From assembly GCF_000972845.2 (NCBI RefSeq), contig NC_040018.1, positions 8,900,140-8,964,139 of the forward strand: DNA of 64,000 nt. Direction: 5' to 3'. Of this stretch, positions 11,771 through 23,753 are shown one piece after another (position 1 is the stretch's first letter; every line of letters starts with the position of its first letter). This DNA comes from Larimichthys crocea. Its lineage: Eukaryota; Chordata; Actinopteri; Sciaenidae. A program made the translations under genes and the position numbers. A model generated the notes under the pieces. That model had not been told where the DNA came from and did no database searches. It worked only from the letters and a program-made list of their open reading frames with translations.

Positions 11771-13334
11771 AATGTGTCTGTCACGTGATTTGAGTTTGAC
11801 TCTACTATGAGAAAGTTAGCATATAGCCCTGATCGAAACAAACATTACTGTTACGTGCATGTGACCAATAATTACATATTGCTCCTATTACAATTTTGGA
11901 AAATTCCCAGAACAACATGTAATGTATGAATGTTGCCGCTGTGTAGTTAAAGCCTCATTACATGCACAAGAATGATCTAAATAACTTCCACAATGTGGCC
12001 ACAGTGATCAGATATACACTGCAGGCCTTTCTTTACCCTGTAAGGTCATGTGGTTGGATAAAACAAACAAAAAAAATCTTTAGCTACAGTTGTACTTGGC
12101 TGTATGCCTGCATGATATTTTATCTCTCAGGCTTTGCTGGTTTTTCATACCAAAATATGCTTTAGTAAAAAAAATATGTGACTCAGCTTTAAATAAAGTA
12201 TGGCTGGCCATAATTTAGTGTCTCTGCTGACTTTTTTTTTCAAAATAAGAGTGTGCATTTATCGAAGATCCCACACTTAAACATTTGAAGATTCAGAAGT
12301 ACCAGCAGTTGCTCATTTCTCTTATCCAATATAAAGTATCCACAGTGGCTATTGAGTGCAGCTACTATAAAAACAACCTGTCCTATCATAAAAATGAGAA
12401 TTCCTTCGCTCCCCTCCCACCTGATTCCTTTGTATGGAGAATTAAAAAATTCCATGATCAAACTGAAAACACTTCTGAATGTAGAGTACATTTCATATCA
12501 TGTGTAAATTAAGTCTAAATCATAATGCAATTATACAGCTTTTGAACAGATGCAAGCAACAGCAGAGTAAGCCATTGTGGCTGTGGCAGTAAGAAACAAA
12601 AGTAACATTAGTTCTAAAAGAAGAAAGTTTCACATTGCCCATATTGAGCAGGATGCTAAATATTTAAAACTCAAACATTCAGTGTCTGACTTTCTTGGTC
12701 TGTCTCTCATGATTTTTTTAAGAGGGAACCCACATCTAACCTTGTCTGCATCACTGGGAATACAGTCCTAAGAGATCCTGACGTTTATGTCTAAATACCA
12801 GTTATGTCAGGTGAGGCTCAATGGTTTTGGACTGGCACTTAGTTGGAGGGTTATTTGATAAAACTTAACAGGTAAAACTTAAGCGTAAAATACAATTTTA
12901 ACCAAAATTTCAGGCTTCAGGAGGCAGTGGGTCGACAAAAGACTATCATACCTGAGGCCTGTGTTCATACAGAAATGGTTTGGGTTTTGTTGAGGTTGTG
13001 CTCATATTGTCATGGTTGGGCATGGAGTGCTTGACTTTTTAACTCCAACAGAGCACTAGAAGGTTACTTGAAAGTCTCAACTTGAAGTCATATTGGGCAG
13101 GAGTGGAAGGGTTCATATTCCATTTCACCCTTGGAGTGCACGGGGGTAGTAGTTGAAAGCGCTTTGAGGTTAAAGTTAGAAGCGTAATAAAAAACATATC
13201 TTACATGGCACAAGGGTACTGTGAATGTTGAAACCTTTTATTAATCCATTTATCAGCTAGAGTGCAGGTGTGAGTTTGAGTTTGCTCGCACGCTGGTGTG
13301 CTAATGGTCGTGTGGTTGGTGGATTGTGTGTTAC

Positions 13335-13458
13335 CTTGCTGTCGACGATGAGGTTGCGGATGCAGCCAGTGAAGTGTTTATGCTGGAGCTGAGGATAAAT
13401 GTATGGTATGTCCTCATTCACCCCACCAAGCTGGAGCACGTGGCTCATGTTCAGATGT
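13335..13458 (-). CDS. Cadherin exon 6: C-terminal end of laminin-G domain 1
   Basis: This 124-nt exon gives the last base of Arg326 and residues 327-367. The acceptor is tatctgtgtccatgtctgtttcag at 13459 and the donor is AGCAAG|gtaaca. It reads HLNMSHVLQLGGVNEDIPYI and ends with FTGCIRNLIVDSK. The LxLGG turn and the closing FxGCIxNLxxD motif are the C-terminal signature of a laminin-G domain. Laminin-G 1 therefore runs over exons 3 to 6, about 183 residues, a normal length. It ends in phase 0 and joins exon 7 directly. Confidence 0.96.
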
Positions 13459-13883
13459 CTGAAACAGACATGGACACAGATATTTAAACAGGCACTACTG
13501 ACAATCAAGGCTCATAGTATAGATGCATGCACTGCAATATCCATCTCATTTGGGTACAAGTTGTAGAAATGAGAATTTTGTTCCTATAAATTCTCTAAAT
13601 ACACTAAAATATAATAATTATACGTTAAAAAAAATGGAGTGTATCTTTAAGATTAAGCATTTTTCCTTTTATTTGTGCATACTATTAATTACACACAGCA
13701 TTAAAAATGGACATGAATCTATGGTCCCTCATCTGGCAACGTGCAAGTATGTGTGATATGTGTGGTCCATTAAAACCATATTTAATAACCCTGACACCCT
13801 CCTACACATCCTCACACATACTGTCAAAATTGCCATTCATAAACGAAGGTGTGTATGTTGTGCGTTCAGGTGTTTGTGTGTAC
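13459..13883 (-). other. Cadherin intron 5
   Basis: This is the shortest intron (425 bp), with nothing recognisable inside. It starts with gtacac and ends with a good pyrimidine tract and tttcag. Confidence 0.9.
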
Positions 13884-14011
13884 CTGTCAGTGTTGGGTGT
13901 TACACCGGTCACTTCACAGGAAGAGTGATCCTGGGTGGTCAACCAACTGCCCAGTCCCTCCATTTCCATTACCGCTGCCCCTGAACAGCGATCCAGGGTG
14001 AACCGCACTTC
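13884..14011 (-). CDS. Cadherin exon 5: laminin-G domain 1, continued
   Basis: This 128-nt exon gives residues 284-325 and two bases of Arg326. The acceptor is tttctttgttctctacag at 14012 and the donor is GACAG|gtacac. It reads EVRFTLDRCSGAAVMEMEG, then DHSSCEVTGVTPNTD. The stretch after exon 4's WHRLDVRSNSK is the expected next laminin-G strand (EVRFTLDRC). C292 and C315 are candidates for a disulphide. Only 425 bp separate it from exon 6, the shortest intron seen in this gene. Both flanking junctions have matching phases (0 upstream, 2 downstream). Confidence 0.94.
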
Positions 14012-16044
14012 CTGTAGAGAACAAAGAAACAAGGGCATGCTGTAGGCCTATAGAACAAATAACAGAGAAGCCAGTATCAGAGAAAATAAAGCCATCTATT
14101 CTTCTTCAGTATAATAAGTGTACCCCCTGCTATTGTCAAGTGCTCTTTTAGCATTATTAGTATAGTGGGAGCTGCCTCTCTGACTCACATTTCTTTCATT
14201 AGTGCATATTACTCTGCTGCTACCTGCTATGGCTCATGTTAATGCACAAACAACAAAAAAACATAACATCTTCTCATCTTATACCACCATGTTCCAATAA
14301 TTTTGCAATTGGTGTATTTGCATGTAAAAAAGGTGGTTAAAGCTGAAACCATGACAACCTTTTTCAAAACAGTTAGAGCCATTTATTCCATGAACTGTTA
14401 AGGCTCATTGAAGATCGTTCTGTTAATAGTGCTGTAAATAGTAACGTTTGTCATTAAAAAATACGGAAAACGTTAAAGAAACACAAGAAAGGCAAACAAA
14501 ATACACGCAGGCTTAATTATTATACAGCTTGGACTGAAGCTTGTGGTAGGAAACATGTTTATGGGTATTATAAAAGAACAGGGTCTTTATAAGGACTGCA
14601 AATGTTTGAGGTTTGTTTAGTTTGCTCCATTGGTTACACTACCTGATGCTTAAAAATTTCATGGGGATCATCACAATTAATCTAGTGAATAACAACACCC
14701 TGAGTATGTACCAGTGGTTTAGCATATAATCCCAGCCATTAGTACAGAAACAGTAATTTAGTACTGTGTTAAAAACATCACCTTTAAACAGCCTGTTTTC
14801 CACATCAGTGATAAAAGCTTTCTGGAGCTTGCATTGTGGACTTTGCTTGTATCTGAAATGTTTCTTGTTTTTTTTTCTGGGTAAACCTTGGGTTTAGTAG
14901 GCCTTAAAAACCAAACCATGCCACTCAATGTTTTTAAGAAGACCGCTGAGAAATATGTCACCATGGCTCAAGTGTGCTATTTTTTGGACCAGCAAAAGAA
15001 CTTCTACACAACCTTGCTTGAACAACAGCTTCAAAGTTTGTGTTTAGTACATAGATGCTTTCTCAAAGTTCTGAAGACTGATGCTTTGTCAAACCAAGCT
15101 TTGAGTCTAGAAATGACTCCAAAGAAATTCGATGATTGAACTCATTTAAAACTTGGTCCAAGAACTGTAGCGAACCCATACCAGAGTTAGACACAATTTG
15201 CAAAAGTTTCATTTACAATCTCAGACAAGACAGAATGTCTGGAAGCCCAGAGATGACATAACATTGTTGCAGATTGCATTAAAAGAAAGACAATGTCTGA
15301 GTTTGAGAAAAAAAAGGAAGAAAGATATTCTGTGAAAATCTACAACTGCATCATTTAAAGTAGAGGTAGACTGAGGCTCACAGGATGGGGAAGCCAGTGA
15401 CACCATCAGGAAAGCCCCAACACACTGTGGTCAGATTTCTGCAGTTGGAAGCAAACTTGATGTTTTGAATAAGAGTAAAAACATGAAGGGCTTTTAATTT
15501 AATCAAGTCAAGTAAGGAAGGCAATGGCAAGGCAATGGCCAATGCAAACTACTTGATAAACAAGGAATATAAACTGTTACATTTTGAGACATTTCAATAT
15601 AAACCTCTTTCTAAACAAATCACACAAGTTCGAGTTCAATAGAAATAAACACAAGAAAACAACGAATAAGGCTGCGTTAATAGTTAATTTACTGAAGCTA
15701 TTGAGGGAAAAGGAATACACTGTACAGCAGACATGTCTCAAATCCTATACACCATACCCGTGGTGTTTATAATATAGAAATATTCTGTCTGCGAAAAATA
15801 TGTATTTCTGTGAAAATGTAAGAGAAGCAGATGGAAAGTTAGAAATCAGTTGCTGCATAGTGAAAAGACTACCCCAGAGTTACCTTCAGTCTCTTAAGAT
15901 GGAATTTTTTTCTTAACAATCCATTGTTCAAGTGAACAAAAAATATATTCAGCTGTTTATGGCAATATTTCTGCACCCCCTGTCAACAAGTGAAACAGTT
16001 GATATTGCAGACACTTGCAGACACTATTTTGTCTATGAAAATAG

Positions 16045-16800
16045 GCATTGCACCATATGATTTAAAAGTTGCCAAAATGACTCCTCTATCTAAAGCAGTC
16101 GTTTTACTAACTATAGTCCAATATCTATTTTGCCATGTGTTTCAAAAATATTAGAAAAAATGTGTATATAAACCAAGTAATAATTTCTCATCTTGATTCT
16201 AATTTATTTTTGCTAATTGTTTGCAAACACCAGTATGGTTTCCAGAGAAGTCATCACCAATACATCACCAATATGGCTCTGCTTCACAGTCACCGCTGCA
16301 CTCAAAAATAACTGATTGACTTTTCAGTAGCTTTGGATACAGTCAACCATCATATTCTATTGGAAAAGCTGTATAAATATTTTGGTTGTACTATGTTTGA
16401 ATGATTAAAAAAAAAAAGTCACCAATAGAAATACCAATTGTGTCAAGGGTCGCACTTTCAACAAAGCCAGACCTCTCTGTGGGCTTCATCATTTTTAGTG
16501 GAAAAAAATAATCATAGGAGTATTATAAAGTAATATTTGAGTCTGTTGAGATGCCTCAAGTTTCAACTACAACATTTTTTTGTGGATAAGATTTTAAATT
16601 GAAAAGGACAAACTGTCTGGGAAGCAGAAAAATATAAATCTATTGGTATATTGAGTCATCTTCTTTCTGCAAACTGTATCTATTCTCTTTATTATCGTCT
16701 CATATTATGATATGGTGCAAAATAAAACAATTAAAAAGGTACCAAAATTAAGGAATAGCTTTACCCAGCTGGAAAAAAAGCTCTCTCTATAAAATATTAC
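16045..16800 (+). mobile_element. LINE reverse-transcriptase remnant
   Basis: The plus strand, across frameshifts, reads ILPCVSKILEK, then DFSVALDTVNHHILLEKLYK, the RT-core signature 'DLSKAFDTVNHxxLLxKL' of LINE ORF2 with K and F changed. Further on, at 16650-16720, a decayed 'LYYSLIYPYLxYCNIVWG'-like region is suggested. There are many stops, so it is a dead copy. The clade is uncertain (CR1/L2/Rex-like). Confidence 0.7.
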
Positions 16801-17028
16801 AAAAGATGCTTAAAAGACCGTTTAACTGCTGTACACACACAAATGCGTGTGCACACACACACATACACATATATTTGTTGTTGTTGTTATATATACTGTA
16901 TATTCTTATTATTAGTTTGACCTCAATTTAGGCAGTGATGTTATTCTCTACATGTTAATTTACTGTTTTCTGTAGTGAAGTTTTAACTTTAGGAGGCGGA
17001 TGCTTTTCTGCCTTTTCCCTACTAATTA

Positions 17029-17086
17029 ATGCATAAACATGACAAGAATAACTATATATATTGTTATTCTTGTCATGTTTATGCAT
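17029..17086. repeat. Perfect 24-bp inverted repeat (hairpin)
   Basis: The left arm 17029-17052 is exactly complementary to the right arm 17063-17086, with a 10-nt AT loop between them. The arms start ATGCATAAACATGACAAG. It may be the closed-up ends of a deleted foldback/MITE element. Confidence 0.9.
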
Positions 17087-17287
17087 AAATTTTTCTAAAC
17101 TGTGCAAAAATAAAACTTATTTATAAAAAATATTTATGCCTAATTAATTTATATTTAAAGTTATACACTTGTGTAACCCTAAAAGGCTAGTTTTCAAAAT
17201 TTTGGATAATGCTATGATTTTTTTAATGATTAATATTGGTGCATATGCAAGAACATTTCTTTGGTTCATTTTTTAAATCTCTCTTAC

Positions 17288-17573
17288 CTTTCACGTTTGT
17301 CACGAATTTAGCAGAATCATTAGTGGTATCAGGGAGCAGCACAGTACAGACATAAAGCAAAGTGGTCCGTGACTTAGATGGGAAGCAGTCAACGAAACAT
17401 GACAGCTGAGGGAATGAATGAGAGAATATTATGTAGCAGGTGATGTTACACCGTCTAGCTGAACTAAGGATGTTTCCCTGGACTGTGACTTGCTTAAAGA
17501 TCCTGAAGCAGCTGTTGGGACTGATGGAATCTTTCTTACAACTACTTAAGCTGTAGTTGTAGGAAGATTCCAT
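17288..17573 (-). CDS. Unidentified cysteine-rich exon-like open frame inside a cadherin intron
   Basis: A minus-strand frame opens with ATG at 17573 and stays open for 95 codons and one base to a good donor (GTGAAAG|gtaaga, GT at 17287-17286). The ATG follows directly after ttacag, a possible acceptor with a weak pyrimidine tract. The peptide has seven cysteines, including SCFRIFKQVTVQGN, CNITCYIIF, LSCFVDCFPSKSRTTLLYVC and DSAKFVTNV. I do not recognise the family. Its length (286 nt, 3n+1) would shift the cadherin frame if spliced between the phase-0 ends of exons 4 and 5, so it is not a frame-keeping cassette exon of that gene. It could be an exon of a nested gene, a captured or decayed gene fragment, part of a transposon, or chance. 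The first 50 nt also form a hairpin. Confidence 0.25.
17524..17573. repeat. Imperfect 21-bp hairpin at the start of the unidentified frame
   Basis: The arms 17524-17545 and 17553-17573 pair as 10 bp, a small 3/2 internal loop and 9 bp, with a 7-nt loop. A related direct copy of aactacttaag follows at 17578. Confidence 0.85.
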
Positions 17574-18065
17574 CTGTAACTACTTAAGTTGTAAGGAACA
17601 ATTTGCTGTACCAAAATCATAAAATAACATAGACATGCATGCTTGCCACTTTCAAACCAGGTTCAAACAGGAGGTTCATGTGTCAGGAGACACCAGCTGT
17701 GCCAGCTGATTGCTCAGTGGCATCAATTATGGTGATGATGTCACATAAACAGTGGCTGTTTGCAAGATTAAACATTACCACAAACAAAATTATGCAAACA
17801 ACTTTGTCTTTTTCCAGACCACAGTTTCAGAAGGCTTTGCATCCATCAATGTGTCTTCAAGAAGTTCAGTGATTCAGTGTTTGTATTAACCTATTATTTC
17901 TACAGAATATTGTTGTATGTTCTTGTAATTTTTTGTACAACAAAAACACATTTTTGGTTAGGTAATGTAATTCGTGGCTGAATATCTTGGCTGTTGAATT
18001 ATAACAGTAAATCTCCAGACAGCAGCTCTGTCCTTGCTGCTACTGATCTCACACCCGTCACACAA

Positions 18066-18113
18066 CAGCAGCTTATCCAATCAAGTCACACAACCAGGTT
18101 GGGTAAGCTGCTG
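18066..18113. repeat. 15-bp hairpin with 18-nt loop
   Basis: CAGCAGCTTATCCAA at 18066-18080 pairs with TTGGGTAAGCTGCTG at 18099-18113. The only mismatch becomes a G-U pair if the plus strand is transcribed. Confidence 0.8.
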
Positions 18114-18569
18114 CTGAATATTCAGGACAAATGAATAGATTCATGTGTGTTTTTGAATAATATGTGATACAGAATAATCCCTGTTGTAATAACAAAAGTC
18201 TCAGTGCATTGTTGTTCATGCAATTCCAAACAAAGCCGTTGTATTACCCAACGTCTAGGTGCATCCGTGTACTCGCTTGGCTGTTCTCATTCTCAGTACT
18301 GAGCGAAGGTGCTCTGTGTTTATGCACGTGTCAATATGAAGCTGACCATTGAGCAAGTTTTCTTTTTCTTTTCATTCAAAACACATTTAACACATAAAAA
18401 AGATGAACAAAACAGTTTTCTGTCAAAGTGATATGTGTGGTACTGAATTGAACAGCTCTGTGACAAGGACATATTGCACACGCATTTCAGTGGCAGACTA
18501 AAGGCAATGTAATGTTCCTGATGGCATGGCCTTCATCAAAATGGTTAACCTGCACTTGAGGTAGTGAAA

Positions 18570-18680
18570 GTGTTATTTTAAATTATGGGTCCTTTAAGTA
18601 ATCAGACAGAAGTGTGTTCAGTTTTAGATTCTGAAGAGGCTTTTGATAATGCTGACTACGGAAATTGTAGCAAAGATTGG
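18570..18680 (+). mobile_element. Possible L1-type LINE fragment
   Basis: The plus strand reads VLDSEEAFDNADYG, close to the L1-type 'LDAEKAFDxVEW' reverse-transcriptase motif. Nothing else nearby is clear enough to define the element's limits. Confidence 0.3.
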
Positions 18681-19839
18681 ACCCAGACCTTACTGAAGTT
18701 GTCCTTGTCTATGTGAGGATGATTTTCACAAAAAAAGGGGGTTCAGATACAAAGCCAGTCTGGCAGCTTTAAAGTGTCCTAAGCTCAGAGAGACTATGAA
18801 GCTGGGTTGTATCAAATACTCTAAAAATAGTCTTCTTGATATTCAAGAGCACCAAGAAACTATAAAGCAGTGGTTATGTGCGAGTCCTTGGAGGTGAAGA
18901 GCTCCAGGCAGTCCTGAGTCAAATGAAGATTAGCTTAATTTCACTCTAATTAAATTTGTTTGAAATGATCCTGGGTAGAGAATGTCAAAGGAGGGCTATT
19001 GCCATAATTCGTCTCACTTTCACCACTATTATCTCCCTTTGCACTGTACAGTTCTACAATACTAAATCACCAACTAACATCTTCTCCATTTGGATCCCTA
19101 ATACTCATATCAAACAGACTTATGGTGCCAAAAGATTAATACATTATTTGGAGTCCATGCCATGAAATCGTTTTGGAAACGCTGTCAGTTTAAAATGAAA
19201 AGATTCATTTTTCACAACAATGACATGAATCACTAATGGATTGCGTGGAATGAGAATTATTGCTCCGAGGGTTGTGGTGTTCAGCAGGATGACACATATC
19301 AACTAGGATTACAACGATGCTTTTACAATTGTTCATAGACATGCCTAAAACCCCAAGTTGCATAAATGGAGCGCAAGAATTTACAGAATTTACACCTACA
19401 TGTGTTAAACTTAAGTTTAAATTGACTTATTCAGTTAGCTCACTGCTAACACGTAATGAGAACCAGCATCACTGAACAATCCATTTTACTTCACATCCGT
19501 AACATAAATCAATGTGTCTGCTCTGACTTTTATTTAGCTGTGTGGAAACAAACTAACAGCTGTGACCTCACACTGCTGACTCGATCTGCCACTCCACAAC
19601 TTTTAAACACCAGCTACAGGTAGTTATCACCTTTATATGAATAAAACTCAGAAATACTGAATGACGTAGGCTTTTTTTTGGTGTGAAAATATGACTCATA
19701 TTATACAGAACTTTATCCCATGGACTTGTTAAAAAGGCAAAGAAAAATGTGGAATAAATCATAATATTTACTTTTTTTTATTATTTATTTTGAATTGTGG
19801 TGTTTAATAATGACCAAAGGTTGTCATTTCTGAATGCTT

Positions 19840-20165
19840 AAAGGACCTATGAGATTTAAAACATTAAAAATGTTTTGCTTTTTATAAATATATTGTGGAG
19901 TCATGGTGTCCTAAGCAGAAAATTAAGTCACTCTCAGCTTCCCTGTACTTTCGTAGCTGGTCCACCCACGCATGTTAGTGCATGTGAGACTTTTCCCTGT
20001 GAAACTGTTGGAAAAGTGGAAAGGCTAACAAAAAAAGTTGTAGGTGAGTTTTAATTTGTTTCTGTCGAGTTTGAATGAAGTGTGTGTTTATGATGTAAAA
20101 TGACTGCTTTGTCAATGGAGTCTGGTGGGTGGTAGCACTAATGTGGAGCTCTAATCTAGACATAA
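19840..20165. repeat. Possible interspersed repeat
   Basis: The text from ttaaaggacctatgagattt through gtggagtcatggtgtcctaa and ctggtccacccacgcatgtt to tcaatggagtctggtgggtg looks like a dispersed fish repeat, judged by eye only. No terminal repeats were found. Confidence 0.3.
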
Positions 20166-20887
20166 AGACGTATATATACCACCTGCATCAGCATCACTAA
20201 AGTTTAGTCGTCTTCTTTTGGGCTGGAAATCTCAACTCACATCTTCACAGTATTCAGTTTTTATTATGCCTCTTGATGTATCTAGGTGACTACTGTATAT
20301 CATATTTCTTATTACATATTATACATATTTTTTTTGATACATTATTTATTGTCAAACTGGTAATACTGTACTGTAGCTATCCAGTTTAAGTATCACAGTT
20401 GCATGCAACATGCAATTTCCCATAATAAATGTAGCTGCCAAAGCCAGATTCATTACTACCTACCTGCAGGCTGCATGAGCTGGTGTCATACTGAGGCCAA
20501 AGGTGTGGGTGGATGTTCAGTAAGTGTGAAGCAGCCGCCTCAACAAGCCAACAGGTGCAGCCCAGCACCACAAACATATTGTGTTGGTGGTTGGTAGTGT
20601 CCTCTACTTTACAGCTGATATTTGTTTGAAAGTGCTTATGTACAGTCTCAAAAGACATCAAGTATTTAGGCATTCACATAACTGCAGCTCAGCTGAAATG
20701 CACCCTGAACTCTTCTTCATGAGAAGTCATCGATGATCACTAGCAAATGTAAGTGATGTAATGTAGGGAAACATATATATTTTAGTGATGAAACTGTGAA
20801 AGAAAAACATGTATCTCAGTATAAGTATACTTGGAGCTTAATTGCTTAACAAATGGTGGTTGGTGTTATATAGGTACAGTGTCCCAC

Positions 20888-21015
20888 CTTGCTGTTGCTG
20901 CGGACATCCAGCCGATGCCACCGCCTGTCTGCCACATTCACGTTGCCTGGCAACTGTAGCACCACCGTGCCAGAGCCATGGTTGATTTTCAAGGTGGGGG
21001 TCCCATCTATTAGCT
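20888..21015 (-). CDS. Cadherin exon 4: middle of laminin-G domain 1
   Basis: This 128-nt exon gives the last two bases of Glu241 and residues 242-283. The acceptor is tctttcttcatctag at 21016 and the donor is AGCAAG|gtggga. Two consecutive AGs occur here. The upstream one is chosen because exon 3 ends in phase 1, and together they give ELIDGTPTLKINHGSG, the typical laminin-G strand pair. Near the 3' end, RRWHRLDVRSNSK (residues 271-283) carries the conserved WHxLxVxR motif. The minus-strand frame open at 20838-21080 is a different frame and is not the coding one. The donor GTGGGA is weaker than the others but still acceptable. Confidence 0.95.
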
Positions 21016-22744
21016 CTAGATGAAGAAAGAGAAAGACAGACAGGGAGGATTGGTGGAGGTTGAAGTTGCTTTGATATCATTAGGTTTTAGGGAAATATTG
21101 AGTTCTCAGAGCTGCAATCAATAGACAACCAGTATTTGGTGCTGTGAAACAGAACAGAAACAATTACAACTGATTAATACATACCAAAGAATTAAGTGTA
21201 AAAAGTCTGATACTGACAGCATACTGACAAATTGCTAATTGTCTCTGTATATTATCTTTAATGACGATTATTACGCATAGCCTGTCCCGATGTTGTAGTT
21301 TTTTTCTCTTCCCATTTCAAGGCAGTCAACAAACATCAGACAAAAGTTATTACATTCTATTTTCTGACTTACTCAAATGGGAAATTAAAAGTTAATGAAG
21401 TGGCTAAGACTGCTTGTGTGCCCGGCACCATGTGTAAGGAATTATGGGAACGCATGTCTACCAACCAGCATTGGCAATCCATCATAGTCCATGCTGAACT
21501 TCAAAAGTTCATGCAGACACATAACACTGAACATTAAGCAGCTTTATGTTTCTGCTTATATACTGTGGTGGCTGCAGTGACTTCTTGTGACTGCATGCTA
21601 CAGCAGCTGGTATTCAGAGACAGACACAACTTTCTAAATGTCAACTTTTTTTTGTGTCCTCTAATGGGTACCAGGAAGTACATTATAACATATTATCCCG
21701 GGTCTTTTTTTATAAAGTCAGAAGGATACGCTGGTTTCATTTTTATTTTTCTTCATGTTATTGTCTGTGAAAGGTCTGCAACAGTGACACGCTGCATTGA
21801 CTCATGCAATCCATCATTTTAGTGGACCGAAGACTTTCCTAACATGACTATCATGCAGCTCATCATTGCATTAAGGACCGGTCCACCTTTACATTAGTCC
21901 ACAGTCTGACTTCTTGTGGCAGTGAGGACAAAAAGGAAACTTAGGGCTGCAGTGACTTTACAAAAAAAAGTTGTAATTATGCTGTTTTGAAATTATGGCT
22001 TATGTCCAGACTGCAGATGGTCTCTGTTGGCTGTATTCAATTAAAAAATAATAATAGGCCGTCACAGTTCATGTCCAATAGCTCATTCTTCTGATTTTTC
22101 GCGCTGCCACCCTATAGCAGTCCCACACATGCTGCCTGAATCAAGGATTTCAGTTTCCACACAAGAATTTGTTCTTGTATTTCATTTTGAGGACTCACAT
22201 TTGGCAGTTTCCTGGTTAACTCCTCGTCTTGCAATCCGAAGTGGTTACAGTGTATGCTGGAATTACAATTAACACTGAGACAAAACCCCAGTGTGAATTT
22301 CTCTAACTTCGGCACTATGACATTTGTCTTCATGCTCGAGTCAGAAGGAGCTGGATTTCAAAAGAGGCGGACAAGAATCAAATTCCCATCTTACAGCTCT
22401 CTGTGTGTCTGACTTGGGCTGAGCTTTCGTCATCCCTCATGCTGCATGTCTTGCAATGTCAGTCTGTCTACCTTTCATCTCCCGTCTCTCTTTTACCTCA
22501 TGCCTTCACTCAATCATTAACTTTTTTTCACCATAACTGGCATTTTTACACTGTACTGCTTTCAAATTATTCACAAACGTTTTCTACTGACACTTTGCTT
22601 TTTGCTGTACCTTTATGAAGCCACTTTTATCCCATCAGGCTTACTTATGACGCACTGACCAGAGTGTTGAATCTTAATGTTTGTGAGCAATAACTGCATC
22701 ACCACTAGGGCTGTGCCAACAGAACATGTATATTTGTCATTTAG

Positions 22745-22880
22745 GTGTTGCATTGTGTGGCATGAAAATTTGACCTGAGGCTCTTTCCCCATCTCTCTCT
22801 CCCCACATTTCTGTCACTCATCAAGCTGTCTCTATCAGAAATAAAGGCCAAAAAAAACAAAACAAACAAAACAAAACAAT
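22745..22880 (+). repeat. 3' tail of a fish retroposon-like repeat
   Basis: The text ctctttccccatctctctct, ccccacatttctgtcactca and aataaaggccaaaaaaaaca is the usual tail of a common percomorph repeat ending in AATAAAGGC and an A-rich run. Confidence 0.45.
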
Positions 22881-23753
22881 GAGCCGGTACCAGAAAATGT
22901 TATCATGATTTGAAGTTACCTATGTTGTGATATGAGATTTTGGTCACAGCCCTGATAATCACCTTCTCAAACGATTTAATAGCATGCCTCTTACTGCGTT
23001 TTCACCTAAATGCAATTTGATGTTTGTGAGCACACGAGATGCTGCTCTTCCCTAATTCCCCTGTCAATGCTGAGATGTGTCTTTGTGATGAGTGCCCGGT
23101 ACTTCATTATGCTGCCTCTCATATAGGTAGAAAAAAATCCAAAGCCCTGCCAATGTAATTTTTCAAGCTGCAGTGAGTGCAAGTCTGTTGTTAGTGTCTC
23201 TTTTCCTCTCAACTTCCTTTCAATTACCTGCAAGTTGATTTAGCCCACTCCAGCTGCAAGATGAGCTGCTGCTGCACTTCAGGGATGATCCAATTAATTT
23301 TAATATATTGACCAAGGCCAGACAATTGAACAAGGCAAAATCAATATATCAATTCAGTCCAACGACTCTCTCCTTTGTTTAATTTATACATTGTCGTCTT
23401 TAGGCTCTACCTCAATCCCCCCACATCTCTATAACCTCATTCATTCTCTTCTCTCATTTACTGTCCCGCCTGGGACCTCACACCTTTTTTCCATCTTTGC
23501 ATCTAAGCCTTTCAATGTCCATTCTTCAAGCTACCCCTTCCCCACTCTCAGGGGAATTTCCTTCTTTCTTGAACCCCTCCTATGCTGACGCTATCAACCC
23601 TGATCCTCCTGTTACACTTCCAGCATAAGCCTAAACCTTCACAAACACCATATACCCAGTTAAAAAGGTAGATTGACCAACCATGGTCTGGCACAGCTAA
23701 GGAGCATTCTTGTCAAGATTGACGTGACATTTTCCCAAGAGCTGAAGACAGAC

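Larger units (their letters stand above)
6740..13334 (-). other. Cadherin intron 6
   Basis: This 6.6-kb intron contains a long purine-rich tract (6741-7062), a split Tc1/mariner copy (8018-8640), a fish interspersed repeat (about 9120-9580), an (AC)n microsatellite, a solo LTR (9848-10270) and an unusual GC-richer block (11330-11770). The stretches 7070-8010, 8650-9115, 10280-11325 and 11775-13334 show no gene-like signals; 10840-10980 is AT-rich. Confidence 0.8.
14012..20887 (-). other. Cadherin intron 4
   Basis: This 6.9-kb intron contains a LINE reverse-transcriptase remnant (16045-16800), a perfect hairpin (17029-17086), the unidentified exon-like frame (17288-17573), a second hairpin (18066-18113), a possible L1-type fragment (18570-18680) and a possible repeat (19840-20165). 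I see nothing definite in 14012-16040, 18690-19840 and 20170-20887. Confidence 0.8.

Noticed and set aside
20386..20673. Possible alternative laminin-G exon near exon 4
   Set aside because: The peptide lacks laminin-G motifs such as WHxxxxxR or DGxP and has no good acceptor/donor pair. No mutually exclusive exons like those of fly CadN were found.
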